A stretch of 64,000 nt of DNA from Saprospiraceae bacterium (GTDB taxonomy: Bacteria; Bacteroidota; Bacteroidia; Chitinophagales; Saprospiraceae), in assembly GCA_016716335.1 (NCBI GenBank), contig JADJWN010000005.1, positions 62,001-126,000 of the forward strand, read 5' to 3'. The translations under genes were made by a program, and so were the position numbers. The notes under the pieces are model-generated. The model was not told the origin of the DNA, did no database searches, and worked only from the letters and a program-made list of their open reading frames with translations. This document shows, one piece after another, positions 18,700 through 28,286 of the stretch (positions are counted from its first letter, which is position 1; each line of letters opens with the position of its first letter).

Positions 18700-19907
18700 A
18701 TGTACTTGTTAGATATTCCTGATTTTATAGATAAACATATTACCAAGAGAGCTGCAAGTCTTTTTGAGGAAGATGTATTATCCCATGAAGCGGCACTTAA
18801 AAGCAATATCAGGGGGAAATCCATACTTGTGATAGGTGGGGCAGGGACAATTGGCTCTAATTACATCAAAGCAATGCTGGCTTATGAGCCGGCTTCTCTT
18901 GTAGTGGTAGATACCAGTGAAAATGAACTCACTGAGCTAACCAGGGATCTTCGCAGCGACAAATCCATAAAAGTACCGGGGAAATATATTACCTATCCTT
19001 TTGATTTTGGCAGTGCTGTGTTTGAAAAATTATTGTATTCTCATCATTTTGATATTGTAGCCTGTTTTGCAGCACACAAACATGTACGCAGTGAAAAAGA
19101 CCATCTGGCCATCGAGGCCATGATCAACAACAATGTCTTCAATACCCACAAACTGCTTGAGAATTTAATGTCTAATAAGCCTGCACATTTCTTTTCGGTA
19201 TCTACGGATAAGGCGGCCAATCCGGTCAATGTCATGGGTGCCAGCAAAAACTGATGGAAAAAATACTGCTGGCTTATTCATCAGAAATGAAAATCACCAC
19301 TGCCAGATTTGCCAATGTGGCCTTCAGCAATGGGTCATTGTTGTATGGATTTGTACAACGCCTGATGAAAAGACAGCCACTTTCAGCACCCGCTGATGTA
19401 AAAAGATACTTTGTGAGTCCAACCGAGAGCGGACAATTATGTATGCTTGCAAGTGTGCTGGGTCAAAGCGGGGATATTTTTTTTCCCGGATTGGAGGAAA
19501 ATGCCATGATGACATTCTCTGAAATAGCTGAAAAATTCCTTTTTGAAATGGGTTTACAGCCTGATTATTGTCAGACTGAAACGGAAGCTAAAGAGAAAGC
19601 AGCTAACTGGACTCAGCATCATCGGACCTATCCGGTCTATTTTTTCAATTCAGATACATCAGGTGAGAAGATGTATGAGGAGTTTTTTGAATCATCAGAC
19701 ATACTTGATCTTAAATCATTTCACCGGCTGGGGATAATAAAATTGAAAGACAAGCCCGACATGGGTACATTGAATGAATTATTGTCTGAATTCAGATCCC
19801 TTTTCAGTGGTCAGGCATCCAAGGATGATATCATAAAACTGATCAATAAGCATATCCCCGGTTTCACACACATTGAGACCGGCAAAAACTTAGACTCAAA
19901 GATGTGA
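18700..19907 (+). pseudogene. UDP-GlcNAc 4,6-dehydratase-like (LegB/FlaA1 family), frameshifted
   Basis: One dehydratase in two frames. The first part has the NAD(P) glycine loop IGGAGTIGS (from G46) and the STDKAANPVNVMGASK region, where methionine replaces the usual SDR tyrosine (the SMK triad of FlaA1-like enzymes). It then meets a stop at 19252-19254. The second part continues as LMEKILLAYS and ARFANVAFSNGSLL to 19907. Adding one A to the A5 run at 19246-19250 restores MGASKKLMEKI. The enzyme would convert UDP-GlcNAc to the 4-keto-6-deoxy sugar used by the LegC-like aminotransferase upstream. Confidence 0.85.
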
Positions 19908-19912
19908 CAAAC

Positions 19913-20584
19913 ATGTATCCTGTAATCAAGAGATTTTTTGATATTCTCCTATCCGGAACAGCATTGATATTGCTTGCTCCGTTGCTGATACCATTGGCAG
20001 TAGCCCTGAAACTCACGGGTGAAGGATACATTTTTTACCTTCAGGACAGAGTTGGATACAAAAACCGGGTATTTAAAATTTATAAGTTTGCCACAATGCT
20101 CAAGGATAGTCCCAATATGGCCGGCGGACTCATCACTGTCAGAAATGATCCGAGATTGACACCATTGGGAGGATTTTTGCGAAGTACCAAGATTAACGAA
20201 CTGCCCCAGCTACTCAACATACTCAAGGGTGATATGAGTTTTGTAGGCCCCCGACCTGTAATGCCCAAAAGTTTTGAAGTCTATCCGGATGAAATCAAAC
20301 AGATTATTTATAATGTAAAGCCTGGACTTACCGGAGTGGGCTCCATTATATTCAGAGATGAAGAAAGGCTGATTACAAAGGTGAGAGATGAAGGCGGCGA
20401 CGTATGGCATTATTATCAATATACCATTTATCCGTTCAAAGGGCAGGTAGAGAAGTGGTATCAGGAAAACCGTGGGTTTTACACCGATCTGATGTGCATC
20501 CTACTCACCGCCTGGGTCATAGTATTTCCAAAGTCAGAGCTGATTTACACGGTGTTCGGGTCGTTGCCAAGGAGGACATTTTGA
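19913..20584 (+). CDS. Initiating sugar transferase (WcaJ/PglC type), copy 2
   Basis: A paralogue of the gene at 15807, with the same core: membrane segment after KRFFD, FATMLKDSPNM, VRNDPRLT, TKINELPQ, FVGPRP and PGLTGVGS. ATG 19913 is chosen; GTG 19904 overlapping the upstream stop (GTGA) is also possible. It follows the LegB-like gene directly, so it may load the LegB/LegC product on the lipid carrier, whereas copy 1 may use another sugar. That division is inferred from position. Confidence 0.87.
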   Translation: MYPVIKRFFDILLSGTALILLAPLLIPLAVALKLTGEGYIFYLQDRVGYKNRVFKIYKFATMLKDSPNMAGGLITVRNDPRLTPLGGFLRSTKINELPQLLNILKGDMSFVGPRPVMPKSFEVYPDEIKQIIYNVKPGLTGVGSIIFRDEERLITKVRDEGGDVWHYYQYTIYPFKGQVEKWYQENRGFYTDLMCILLTAWVIVFPKSELIYTVFGSLPRRTF

Positions 20585-20866
20585 AGCCGTGGTCTAGTTT
20601 CATTTAGTTAAATTTATCTGACAACTTTTTCTATGGATGTAAGGATCTTGAATATTCATCGTTGTAGCTGTAAAGCTGCTTCAATTAATAAGTTCTGATA
20701 ATTTCGCTATTGAATGTAACCCGCTTCTTAAAGACGTTAAAATCATTGATTTTTCGTATTTTTCACTAATATTACATGCAATTTTAGTGTTAAATCATAA
20801 AAATACATGTAAAATTGATGTTTGAGATATAAAATCCACTATTTTTATGTTTTAAACACCGGTTAT

Positions 20867-22006
20867 ATGTATGAGAGAAAAGTTAACTTAAAACAATACG
20901 AAGGGATGTCAATGTTCTTATGGGGAGCAAGACAAACCGGTAAAAGTACCTTTCTTAAAAAGGAGTTTTCTGACTCTCTTTATATAGATTTATTATTAAG
21001 TCAGGAATTCAAAAGATATCTGGATAACCCTGAACAATTCAGGCAGCGATGTGTCGCCAATCACCACAATAAACCTGTAATTGTCGATGAAATTCAGAAG
21101 TTACCACACCTCCTGAATGAGATACACTGGATGATAGAGAATGAAAATATATCATTTATTATGTCGGGTTCATCTCCAAGAAAAATTCTCAGAAAAAATG
21201 AAAACCTGCTTGGTGGCCGTGCAATACGACTTGAATTATATCCACTGTCTTTCTCTGAGATTCCGGATTTTGAAATTATCAGAGCCTTCAATAATGGTTT
21301 ATTACCAAGGATGTACGACTCAAATAAGGCGGCTCTGCTATTGGAGGCTTATGTAGGCAGTTATCTTGAGGATGAAATCATAGCTGAAACCAAAATAAGA
21401 AATGCTGAAATATTTTCCAGATTTTTTACTAAAGCTGCTTTTGCCAATGGCGAATTTGTAAATTATACCAATATTGCCCAGGATTGTGGAGTCGCCAGCA
21501 GCACCATTAAAGAGTATTACCAAATACTGGAAGAAACGCTCATAGGCAGCTTTGTGCATTCTTTTCAAAAAAAACCAAAACGAAGGGTTGTTCTTTCTCC
21601 TAAATTCTATTTCTTTGATATTGGTATTGCTAATCATCTTTTAAAAAGAAGTAATATTGAATGGGGTACTATCCATGCCGGGCATGCTTTTGAACATTTC
21701 ATTTTCATGGAATTGAAAGCATATGCTCAATATTCAGGTAAAAAATTTCCAATCCAGTTTTGGCATACTTCCTCTCATCTGGAAGTAGATTTTATACTTG
21801 GTGACCACGAGTGCGCCATCGAAGTGAAAGCAACTGACAATGTCCATAATAAACACTTCAAAGGTATCAGGTCATTTTCGGAGGAATATGTTGTAAAAAA
21901 TAAAATTATTGTTTCCAATGATCCATTTGTCCGAAAAGCTGATGACATCATGATCTATCCATGGAAGATTTTTCTGGAAAAACTGTGGTCCGGCGAAATC
22001 ATTTAG
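20867..22006 (+). CDS. AAA+ ATPase with DUF4143 domain, copy 1
   Basis: About 379 residues. Walker A is WGARQTGKST, Walker B IVDEIQKL and the sensor segment IMSGSSPRKI. The C-terminal DUF4143 part has KFYFFDIGIANHLL and a PD-(D/E)XK-like VDFILGDHECAIEVKA. Orphan ATPases of this kind are common in Bacteria and Archaea and their job is not established. ATG 20867 is chosen because the upstream TTG 20822 adds only a non-conserved stretch. The 280 bases upstream are AT-rich and show no gene. Confidence 0.85.
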   Translation: MYERKVNLKQYEGMSMFLWGARQTGKSTFLKKEFSDSLYIDLLLSQEFKRYLDNPEQFRQRCVANHHNKPVIVDEIQKLPHLLNEIHWMIENENISFIMSGSSPRKILRKNENLLGGRAIRLELYPLSFSEIPDFEIIRAFNNGLLPRMYDSNKAALLLEAYVGSYLEDEIIAETKIRNAEIFSRFFTKAAFANGEFVNYTNIAQDCGVASSTIKEYYQILEETLIGSFVHSFQKKPKRRVVLSPKFYFFDIGIANHLLKRSNIEWGTIHAGHAFEHFIFMELKAYAQYSGKKFPIQFWHTSSHLEVDFILGDHECAIEVKATDNVHNKHFKGIRSFSEEYVVKNKIIVSNDPFVRKADDIMIYPWKIFLEKLWSGEII

Positions 22007-22116
22007 ACTTACCAATATCATTGAAAATTACTAAGTCCACTTTATAAATTTCAAGGTAAAAATTTCAGGCATATCCCAAGTAAAGCATTCACTCAATTTC
22101 AGAATCCCATTCGATT

Positions 22117-23100
22117 TTGATTTTACGTGCAGATATACATACTTTCATCAGTGGTGCCAAAGATAATCTGACCCTGGACGTCCGCTCTCCCTCTGAATAC
22201 CGGCATGCCCATATCCCCGGAGCTGTCAATCTGCCTTTGTTTTCAGATGAAGAGAGGGCAATAGTAGGCACTGCCTACAAGCAACAAAGCAGAGAAACGG
22301 CGGTAAAGCTTGGACTCGATTTTTTCGGGCCTAAAATGAGGCATATGGTGGAAGTCACAGAGCAGTGGCTTTGTGATAAATATCAATTGCAATCTGTTGT
22401 GCCTTCGGATCACACCATTTATCTGTATTGCTGGCGTGGCGGTATGCGCAGTGCCGGGGTGGCCTGGCTTTTGGATTTATATGGATTTAAAGTTGTCACG
22501 CTGGAAGGCGGCTACAAGGCTTTCAGGAATTTTATTCTTGGCCAGTTTGAAAGAAAGGATTTAAGTATTCATCTGCTGGGTGGATATACCGGAAGCGGCA
22601 AAACCCAAATACTGCATGAGATGGCTCAGGAAGGAGAAAATGTGATAGATCTGGAAGGTCTGGCTTGTCATAAAGGATCAGCATTTGGCAATCTCGGGAT
22701 GCCGGAACAACCTTCGCAGGAAATGTTTGAAAACCTCGTGGGTATGGAGATATTCAGGCTTGTACAAAATAAAAGGCTCATCTGGATGGAGGACGAAAGT
22801 CAAAGGCTGGGCCATGTCAATATACCAAATGCTTTGTGGCACAAAATGGAACAGGCACCTGTCCGGTACATAGAATTGCCTTTTGAAGAAAGGCTGGAAA
22901 GGATATTGGCAGAATACGGTCATCATGACGTCGAAAGGATGATACATGCCACCCAGCGTATTCAGAAACGCCTTGGCGGGCTGGATACCAAAAACACCAT
23001 TCAGCATTTCAGAGAAGGCAATATCCGGGAGGCTTTCAGAATTCTGCTGAGATATTATGACAGACAGTATGATAAATCGAGGGAAAAAAGTAATGCCTGA
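22117..23100 (+). CDS. selU: tRNA 2-selenouridine synthase
   Basis: A 327-residue protein with an N-terminal rhodanese domain (LDVRSPSEYRHAHIPGA, active-site C105 in YCWRGGMRS) and a P-loop domain (GGYTGSGKT, K162). SelU/MnmH replaces sulfur by selenium in 2-thiouridine at the wobble position of some tRNAs, using selenophosphate. TTG 22117 is the only start that fits; no in-frame ATG lies between it and the preceding gene's end. The selenophosphate synthetase gene follows after a repeat tract, so donor and user enzymes are paired. Confidence 0.93.
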   Translation: MILRADIHTFISGAKDNLTLDVRSPSEYRHAHIPGAVNLPLFSDEERAIVGTAYKQQSRETAVKLGLDFFGPKMRHMVEVTEQWLCDKYQLQSVVPSDHTIYLYCWRGGMRSAGVAWLLDLYGFKVVTLEGGYKAFRNFILGQFERKDLSIHLLGGYTGSGKTQILHEMAQEGENVIDLEGLACHKGSAFGNLGMPEQPSQEMFENLVGMEIFRLVQNKRLIWMEDESQRLGHVNIPNALWHKMEQAPVRYIELPFEERLERILAEYGHHDVERMIHATQRIQKRLGGLDTKNTIQHFREGNIREAFRILLRYYDRQYDKSREKSNA

Positions 23101-23190
23101 AAGTTTTTTCGATAATTATGCCTTGAGAAATTTTGTTCACCAAGCCATCTATCTACCAAAACCAATATACAAAGGAAACAAATTCTCAAA

Positions 23191-23327
23191 TCAACCAATC
23201 AACCAATCAACCAATCAACTTTATCAACCCTATAAACCCCATCAACCCAATAAACCCAATAAACCCAATAAACCCAATAAACCCCATAAACCATATCAAC
23301 CCCATAAACTTCATAAACCAATCAAAG
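23191..23327. repeat. Short tandem repeats (8-mer then 9-mer) between selU and selD
   Basis: About 3.5 copies of the octamer TCAACCAA (23191-23219) run into about twelve copies of a variable nonamer near CCAATAAAC or CCCATCAAC (23220-23327). Short frames across it would give NPI or PNK tripeptide repeats, but these have no start signal or family and are taken as by-products. It may alter spacing between the two selenium genes; a function is not shown. Confidence 0.85.
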
Positions 23328-23380
23328 CAAGTTACCATCTGTATAATCAATATTACCCAATAATTTAAAATTATCAAAAC

Positions 23381-24436
23381 TTGAAAGATACAATCAAACT
23401 CACACAATACTCCCATGGAGCGGGGTGCGGCTGTAAAATTGCACCGGATGTTTTGGACAGTATTCTGAAGTCCAATATTGCCATGCCGGATAATGAGCGG
23501 CTGCTTGTCGGCAATCATACCAAAGACGATGCAGCAGTATATGATCTGGGCAACGGTACAGCCCTGATATCTACAACGGATTTTTTTATGCCCATTGTGG
23601 ATGACCCTTATGATTTTGGCAGGATAGCCTCGGCTAATGCGATCAGCGATGTGTATGCTATGGGAGGCAGACCTGTCCTGGCTATTGCCATACTGGGCTG
23701 GCCTGTGGACAAAATATCAACGGATGTGGCAGCTAAAGTTCTGGAGGGGAGCAGAAGTATCTGTGCAGAAGCGGGCATACCGCTTGCCGGTGGGCACAGC
23801 ATAGATGCTCCTGAACCGATTTTCGGTCTGGCTGTCAACGGTCTGGTATCTATCCATAATATCAGAAAAAACAATACTGCAAGGCCAGATGATCTCATCC
23901 TTCTTACCAAGCCACTGGGTGTTGGTATACTCACTACCGCTCAAAAGAAAGGCATACTTGAAGATAGTGACAGTTCTCTTGCCCCGGATATTATGATGCA
24001 GCTCAATAAAGTGGGAGAGGCATTGTCTGACCTTAAAGGTGTGCATGCAATGACGGATGTGACCGGCTTTGGTCTGCTTGGGCATCTTACAGAGATGTGC
24101 CAGGGCAGCGGACTGAGTGCTGAATTGAAATTTTCAGAAATTCCGTTGATATCTCCGAGGGTACTTCATTATCTCAGTATGGGGGCTGTACCTGGCGGTA
24201 CTCAGCGGAATCTGAGGTCATTTGGCACCGGAATTAGCTATGCAGCGGGAGTGGATAGTCAGATGGCTTCAAGAATATTGGCCGATCCACAGACCAGCGG
24301 AGGATTGCTCATTGCCGTTGATCCGCAGTCATTGCCGGATGTGAAGAATATACTCCAAAACTATGGCAATGAAAAATATAAAATTATTGGTTCATTCACT
24401 TCACCGAAAGATTCAACTGTTTATATTACCCCCTGA
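23381..24436 (+). CDS. selD: Selenide, water dikinase
   Basis: A 351-residue selenophosphate synthetase. The N-terminal active-site loop reads GAGCGCK (C16, C18, K19), the cysteine rather than selenocysteine form, followed by TTDFFMPIVDDPYDFG with metal-binding aspartates. It makes selenophosphate from selenide and ATP, which SelU needs. The start is TTG 23381; the conserved loop begins 12 residues in, as in the E. coli enzyme. No selA/selB-type gene is seen here, so the visible use of selenium is tRNA modification. Confidence 0.95.
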   Translation: MKDTIKLTQYSHGAGCGCKIAPDVLDSILKSNIAMPDNERLLVGNHTKDDAAVYDLGNGTALISTTDFFMPIVDDPYDFGRIASANAISDVYAMGGRPVLAIAILGWPVDKISTDVAAKVLEGSRSICAEAGIPLAGGHSIDAPEPIFGLAVNGLVSIHNIRKNNTARPDDLILLTKPLGVGILTTAQKKGILEDSDSSLAPDIMMQLNKVGEALSDLKGVHAMTDVTGFGLLGHLTEMCQGSGLSAELKFSEIPLISPRVLHYLSMGAVPGGTQRNLRSFGTGISYAAGVDSQMASRILADPQTSGGLLIAVDPQSLPDVKNILQNYGNEKYKIIGSFTSPKDSTVYITP

Positions 24437-24457
24437 ACCGATATCTGAATTCAAAAC

Positions 24458-27400
24458 ATGTTTTTAAATAACGCCATATACCAATATATCAACAAGTACC
24501 TTGATACGGCATTGATTAAAAAAGGTACGGAAATATTCAGAAACCGTTTTGTCAGCAGACCGGAGCATGATAAAGCAAACAAAATAGTAAGTGCCATCGT
24601 GAAGGATATAAATAAAGTATCTGTTTATTACGAGAATCCATTCACCATAAAAAAAATATACTGCAACTGCAAGCTTGACCATATCTGCGAGCACATACCC
24701 GCAGCTTTGTACTATTTACTTAGTATCAACGATAATTTGCTTACAGAAACGAGTATGAATCCACATCAAAAACCGTCAGGGGGACAGCAGAATGTCAAAG
24801 GGAAAATAATACCCCTCAAAGCAGAAAAGCCTCAGCCCCAGCAGTACCTGAAAGACGGACCTCCCAATACTTTCAAAAAATTACCTGCATCGACTCCGAC
24901 TGAGTTAAACCGCATCCTGCCATATATCAAACCCACAACCGGAAGTTATTATTACAATGCTGGGTATCGGTTTCTGATTACGCTGAATCCTACAGACGAA
25001 CTGGTATTTTCTCTGGTAAATTTATATGATTATAACTTTCGAAGGGCTACTATAGATGACATTCTGGAAAGTAAGGAATTTGTAAAAGTCTTGTTTAAAA
25101 AACAGGATAAAGACATACTTTTCAGATGTACCGCATGCAGTGGTGCCAGAGCCAAACTCTGCGAGCATCAGTATGCCGTGCTTTATGAAAAGATAAATTC
25201 AGAAATCATTTTTTCTGATGCCTGGAAAGACAGAAAAGCCTTAGTAGCAAAATTTTCCTCACAATTGAAACTCAAACCCGAGAAATTTGAGAAATTATAT
25301 AAAATTGTGTTTGAAAATATCTCACCCTCCTATGCGCTGACTGCCAAAAATTATTTAAACTATGATGCATTAAAAAAACAGAAAGAAATTACTTCCAGAT
25401 TTTTCCAGGTTGGCCGGAATGAAACGGATATCCTGGCAGAACACCTGAAAATTAAATCTAAATCCCTCAAAGCCAATGCCTTTTTATGGCCGGAATACAG
25501 TCATGAAGAGGATTTGCCTTTGCTGCTGGAGGGAACAACTCCCAAAGGTGGTGGGAAACTTACTGCTCACATCGAAGCAGTAAACAGTCCTTTATACCTG
25601 AATGAGGAGGAAGAAGAAATGTACAGGGCTATGCTTTCATTACAGAATGAATACGGAAAACAGCCCAACGGAGGATTTCCCAAGTATTTTCTGAATTTTT
25701 TAAAGCAGCATTTTCATGTGCTCCAGGGAATGATTCATTACACCGTTCCTCAAATAAATTTTGATGAAAGGATAGTCAAGAAAGACCTGGAGCAATTCAG
25801 GTTTTCCGGTGAGTATGCAGACCTGCTTTTTGATACAGAAGAGGATGATGATTTTTATACGGTGCGGATATATGCCAGGTTGGGCGATAATCAGATAGAG
25901 TACAATCTACGGGAATTTACAGTTTGCCCGTATTTCGTGGTAAGTGACGGAGTGGCTTATCTATATAAATCTTACGAGGCTGCATTGTATTATAATGGTG
26001 ATAATGACGAAAGCTACTTTTTTACAGATAAAGATGAGCCTGCTCCTTTGATTGAAGTACTCAATGAATTTGCCCGATTTTTTGAAGTGAATTATCCCGC
26101 ATTTGTCATTCCTGAAATCCGCAAAATCGAACAGCCCGGTAAAGCACTGTATCTGAAGGAAGGAGGTAATTTTATCATTTTAGAACCGAGATTCATACTG
26201 GAAGACGGACAGTTTTTTGTTCTGCCGGCACAAGGTCGGATGCTGAGTCAGAACTCTGATGATCTCAATCCGGTATTCATTGAATTTGATGATGAACAGG
26301 CTGACCAGTTTGTAAATTTTCTCAAAGCACAGCATCCTGTTTTTGAGGAGACCTATGATAAGAGCCGGAGTTTTTACATAGAAGTCAAAGAACTGATAAA
26401 GCATGCCTGGTTTTTGCAGTTTTTTGCTGCATGTAAGGAAGCAAATATTTCCGTGTTTGGTCAGGAGCAACTCACAAATTTCAGATTCAACACCAATGCT
26501 GCAAAAGTGGCGATGAATATTTCATCCGGAATAGACTGGTTTGATGTGAAAGTGGATATCAGTTTCGGAGATCAAAAGTGCAGTTGAAGCAGTGGGTGGA
26601 AAGTGTGCGGAATAATGAGCGGTATGTCCTGCTGGATGATGGCAGTCTGGGACTGATACCTGATGAATGGTATGAAAAGCTTAAGCAGGTGGCCCTTGCC
26701 TCTGATGAGGAAAAGGGTAAACTCAAGATCAGCAAATACAGATTTGGTGTCATTGACAGTATGTTTGAAGAGCTGTCGGATGTCAAAATGATGAAGGAGA
26801 TCAAATCTAAAATGAAGCAGCTTCAGCATTATGAATTCAAGAAGACTTATCCGGTGCCTGCCGAGGTAAAGGCTGACCTGAGAGAGTATCAGGTGCTTGG
26901 ATTTCAATGGCTCAAGGCTCTCAACGATTTGGGTTTTGGCGGTTGTCTGGCAGATGATATGGGGCTGGGCAAGACAGTGCAGGTGTTGTCACTGCTTGCA
27001 GATCAGCAAAAGCAGGGTAAAGGTACCAGCCTCGCCATCGTGCCGAGAAGTCTGCTCTTCAACTGGGCTGCCGAAATAGATAAATTTTGTCCCAGCTTAC
27101 AGTATATCCATTATCATGGGCCGGACAGAATGCTGAAAAGGGAAGTGCTGAAGGATTATGACCTGGTCATTACGACCTATGATACTGCTACCAATGATGT
27201 TGAGTTTTTTAAAGATATACATTTCAACTATATCATCCTCGATGAATCTCAGGCTATCAAGAATCCGGCGTCCAAGCGCTACAAAGCCATGCGTCTGCTC
27301 AATGCCGACAACAGGATAGTGATGACCGGTACACCGATAGAAAATAATACTTTTGATCTCTATGCTCAGTTCAGCTTTATTAATCCGGGTATATTCGGCA

Positions 27401-28260
27401 GCCAGCAGTACTTCAGAGACCGGTTTGCCATACCCATAGATAAGGAACAGGATTCAGAGACCGCCCAACTGTTGAAAAAAATGATCAATCCCTTCCTTAT
27501 GCGGCGTACCAAAGAGCAGGTAGCCACAGATCTGCCTGAGCGGGTAGAAAATATCATATATTGCGAAATGGATTCGGTACAGCGGTCATTTTATGATTCT
27601 CTCAAAAATACTATAAAATCAGAAATTGAGTCTGCCGTATTCAGTAAAGGTTTTGACAAAGCCAGATTTAAAATTATAGAAGGATTACTAAGATTGAGGC
27701 AGGTATGCAATGCCCCCCAGTTGGTCGATCCGTCTTTGCCGGTCCACAAGCGCTCATCTGTCAAAATTGAGACCCTGCTCGATATTGTAGAGAATGACCT
27801 CGGCAATCACAATGCCCTGATTTTTTCACAGTTTACATCCATGCTGGATATTGTAAGGGCACAATTGGATAAAAAAGAAATCAAATATGCCTATCTGGAT
27901 GGATCGACTAAGGACAGAAAAGGGGCCGTAGAATATTTTGAACAGAATGAAGATGTAAAACTCTTTCTCCTGAGCCTGAAAGCCGGCAATACAGGACTGA
28001 ATCTCACCAAAGCCGATTATGTATATCTGATAGATCCCTGGTGGAATCCCGCTGTGGAAGCCCAGGCCATAGACCGTACCCATCGGATAGGTCAGACCAA
28101 GAATGTATTTGCTTACAAAATGATCTGCAAAAATACCATCGAGGAAAAAATCGTAGAGCTGCAGTCCAAAAAGAAAAAACTGGCTTCTGAACTGGTGGTG
28201 ACAGATGAAAACGTATTTAAATCTTTGGATAAGGAGGAAATTATAGCATTATTTGATTAA
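24458..28260 (+). pseudogene. SNF2-family helicase with SWIM zinc finger, frameshifted in the middle
   Basis: The first 709 codons contain a SWIM-like zinc finger (CNCKLDHICEH), a second CxC-type cluster (CTACSGARAKLCEH) and the SNF2-associated region, ending at TGA 26585-26587. The second part holds the whole motor: DDMGLGKT Walker A, LDESQAIKN as the DEAH-like box, and HRIGQTKNV as motif VI. Adding one A to the A4 run at 26574-26577 restores GDQKVQLKQWVES and gives one protein of about 1267 residues. These ATP-driven translocases remodel protein-DNA complexes. As written, the motor would need its own start (GTG 26578). Confidence 0.85.
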
Positions 28261-28286
28261 TTTGCATCCTGTACAAACTCTGCCAA

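Noticed and set aside
20779..20817. Inverted repeat CAATTTTA / TAAAATTG before the first DUF4143 ATPase
   Set aside because: It is short, AT-only and spaced by 23 bases; chance occurrence in AT-rich DNA is likely.
23057..23368. Open frames with NPI or PNK tripeptide repeats
   Set aside because: They are created by the nine-base tandem repeat, are open in several frames and on both strands, and lack a start signal or family.
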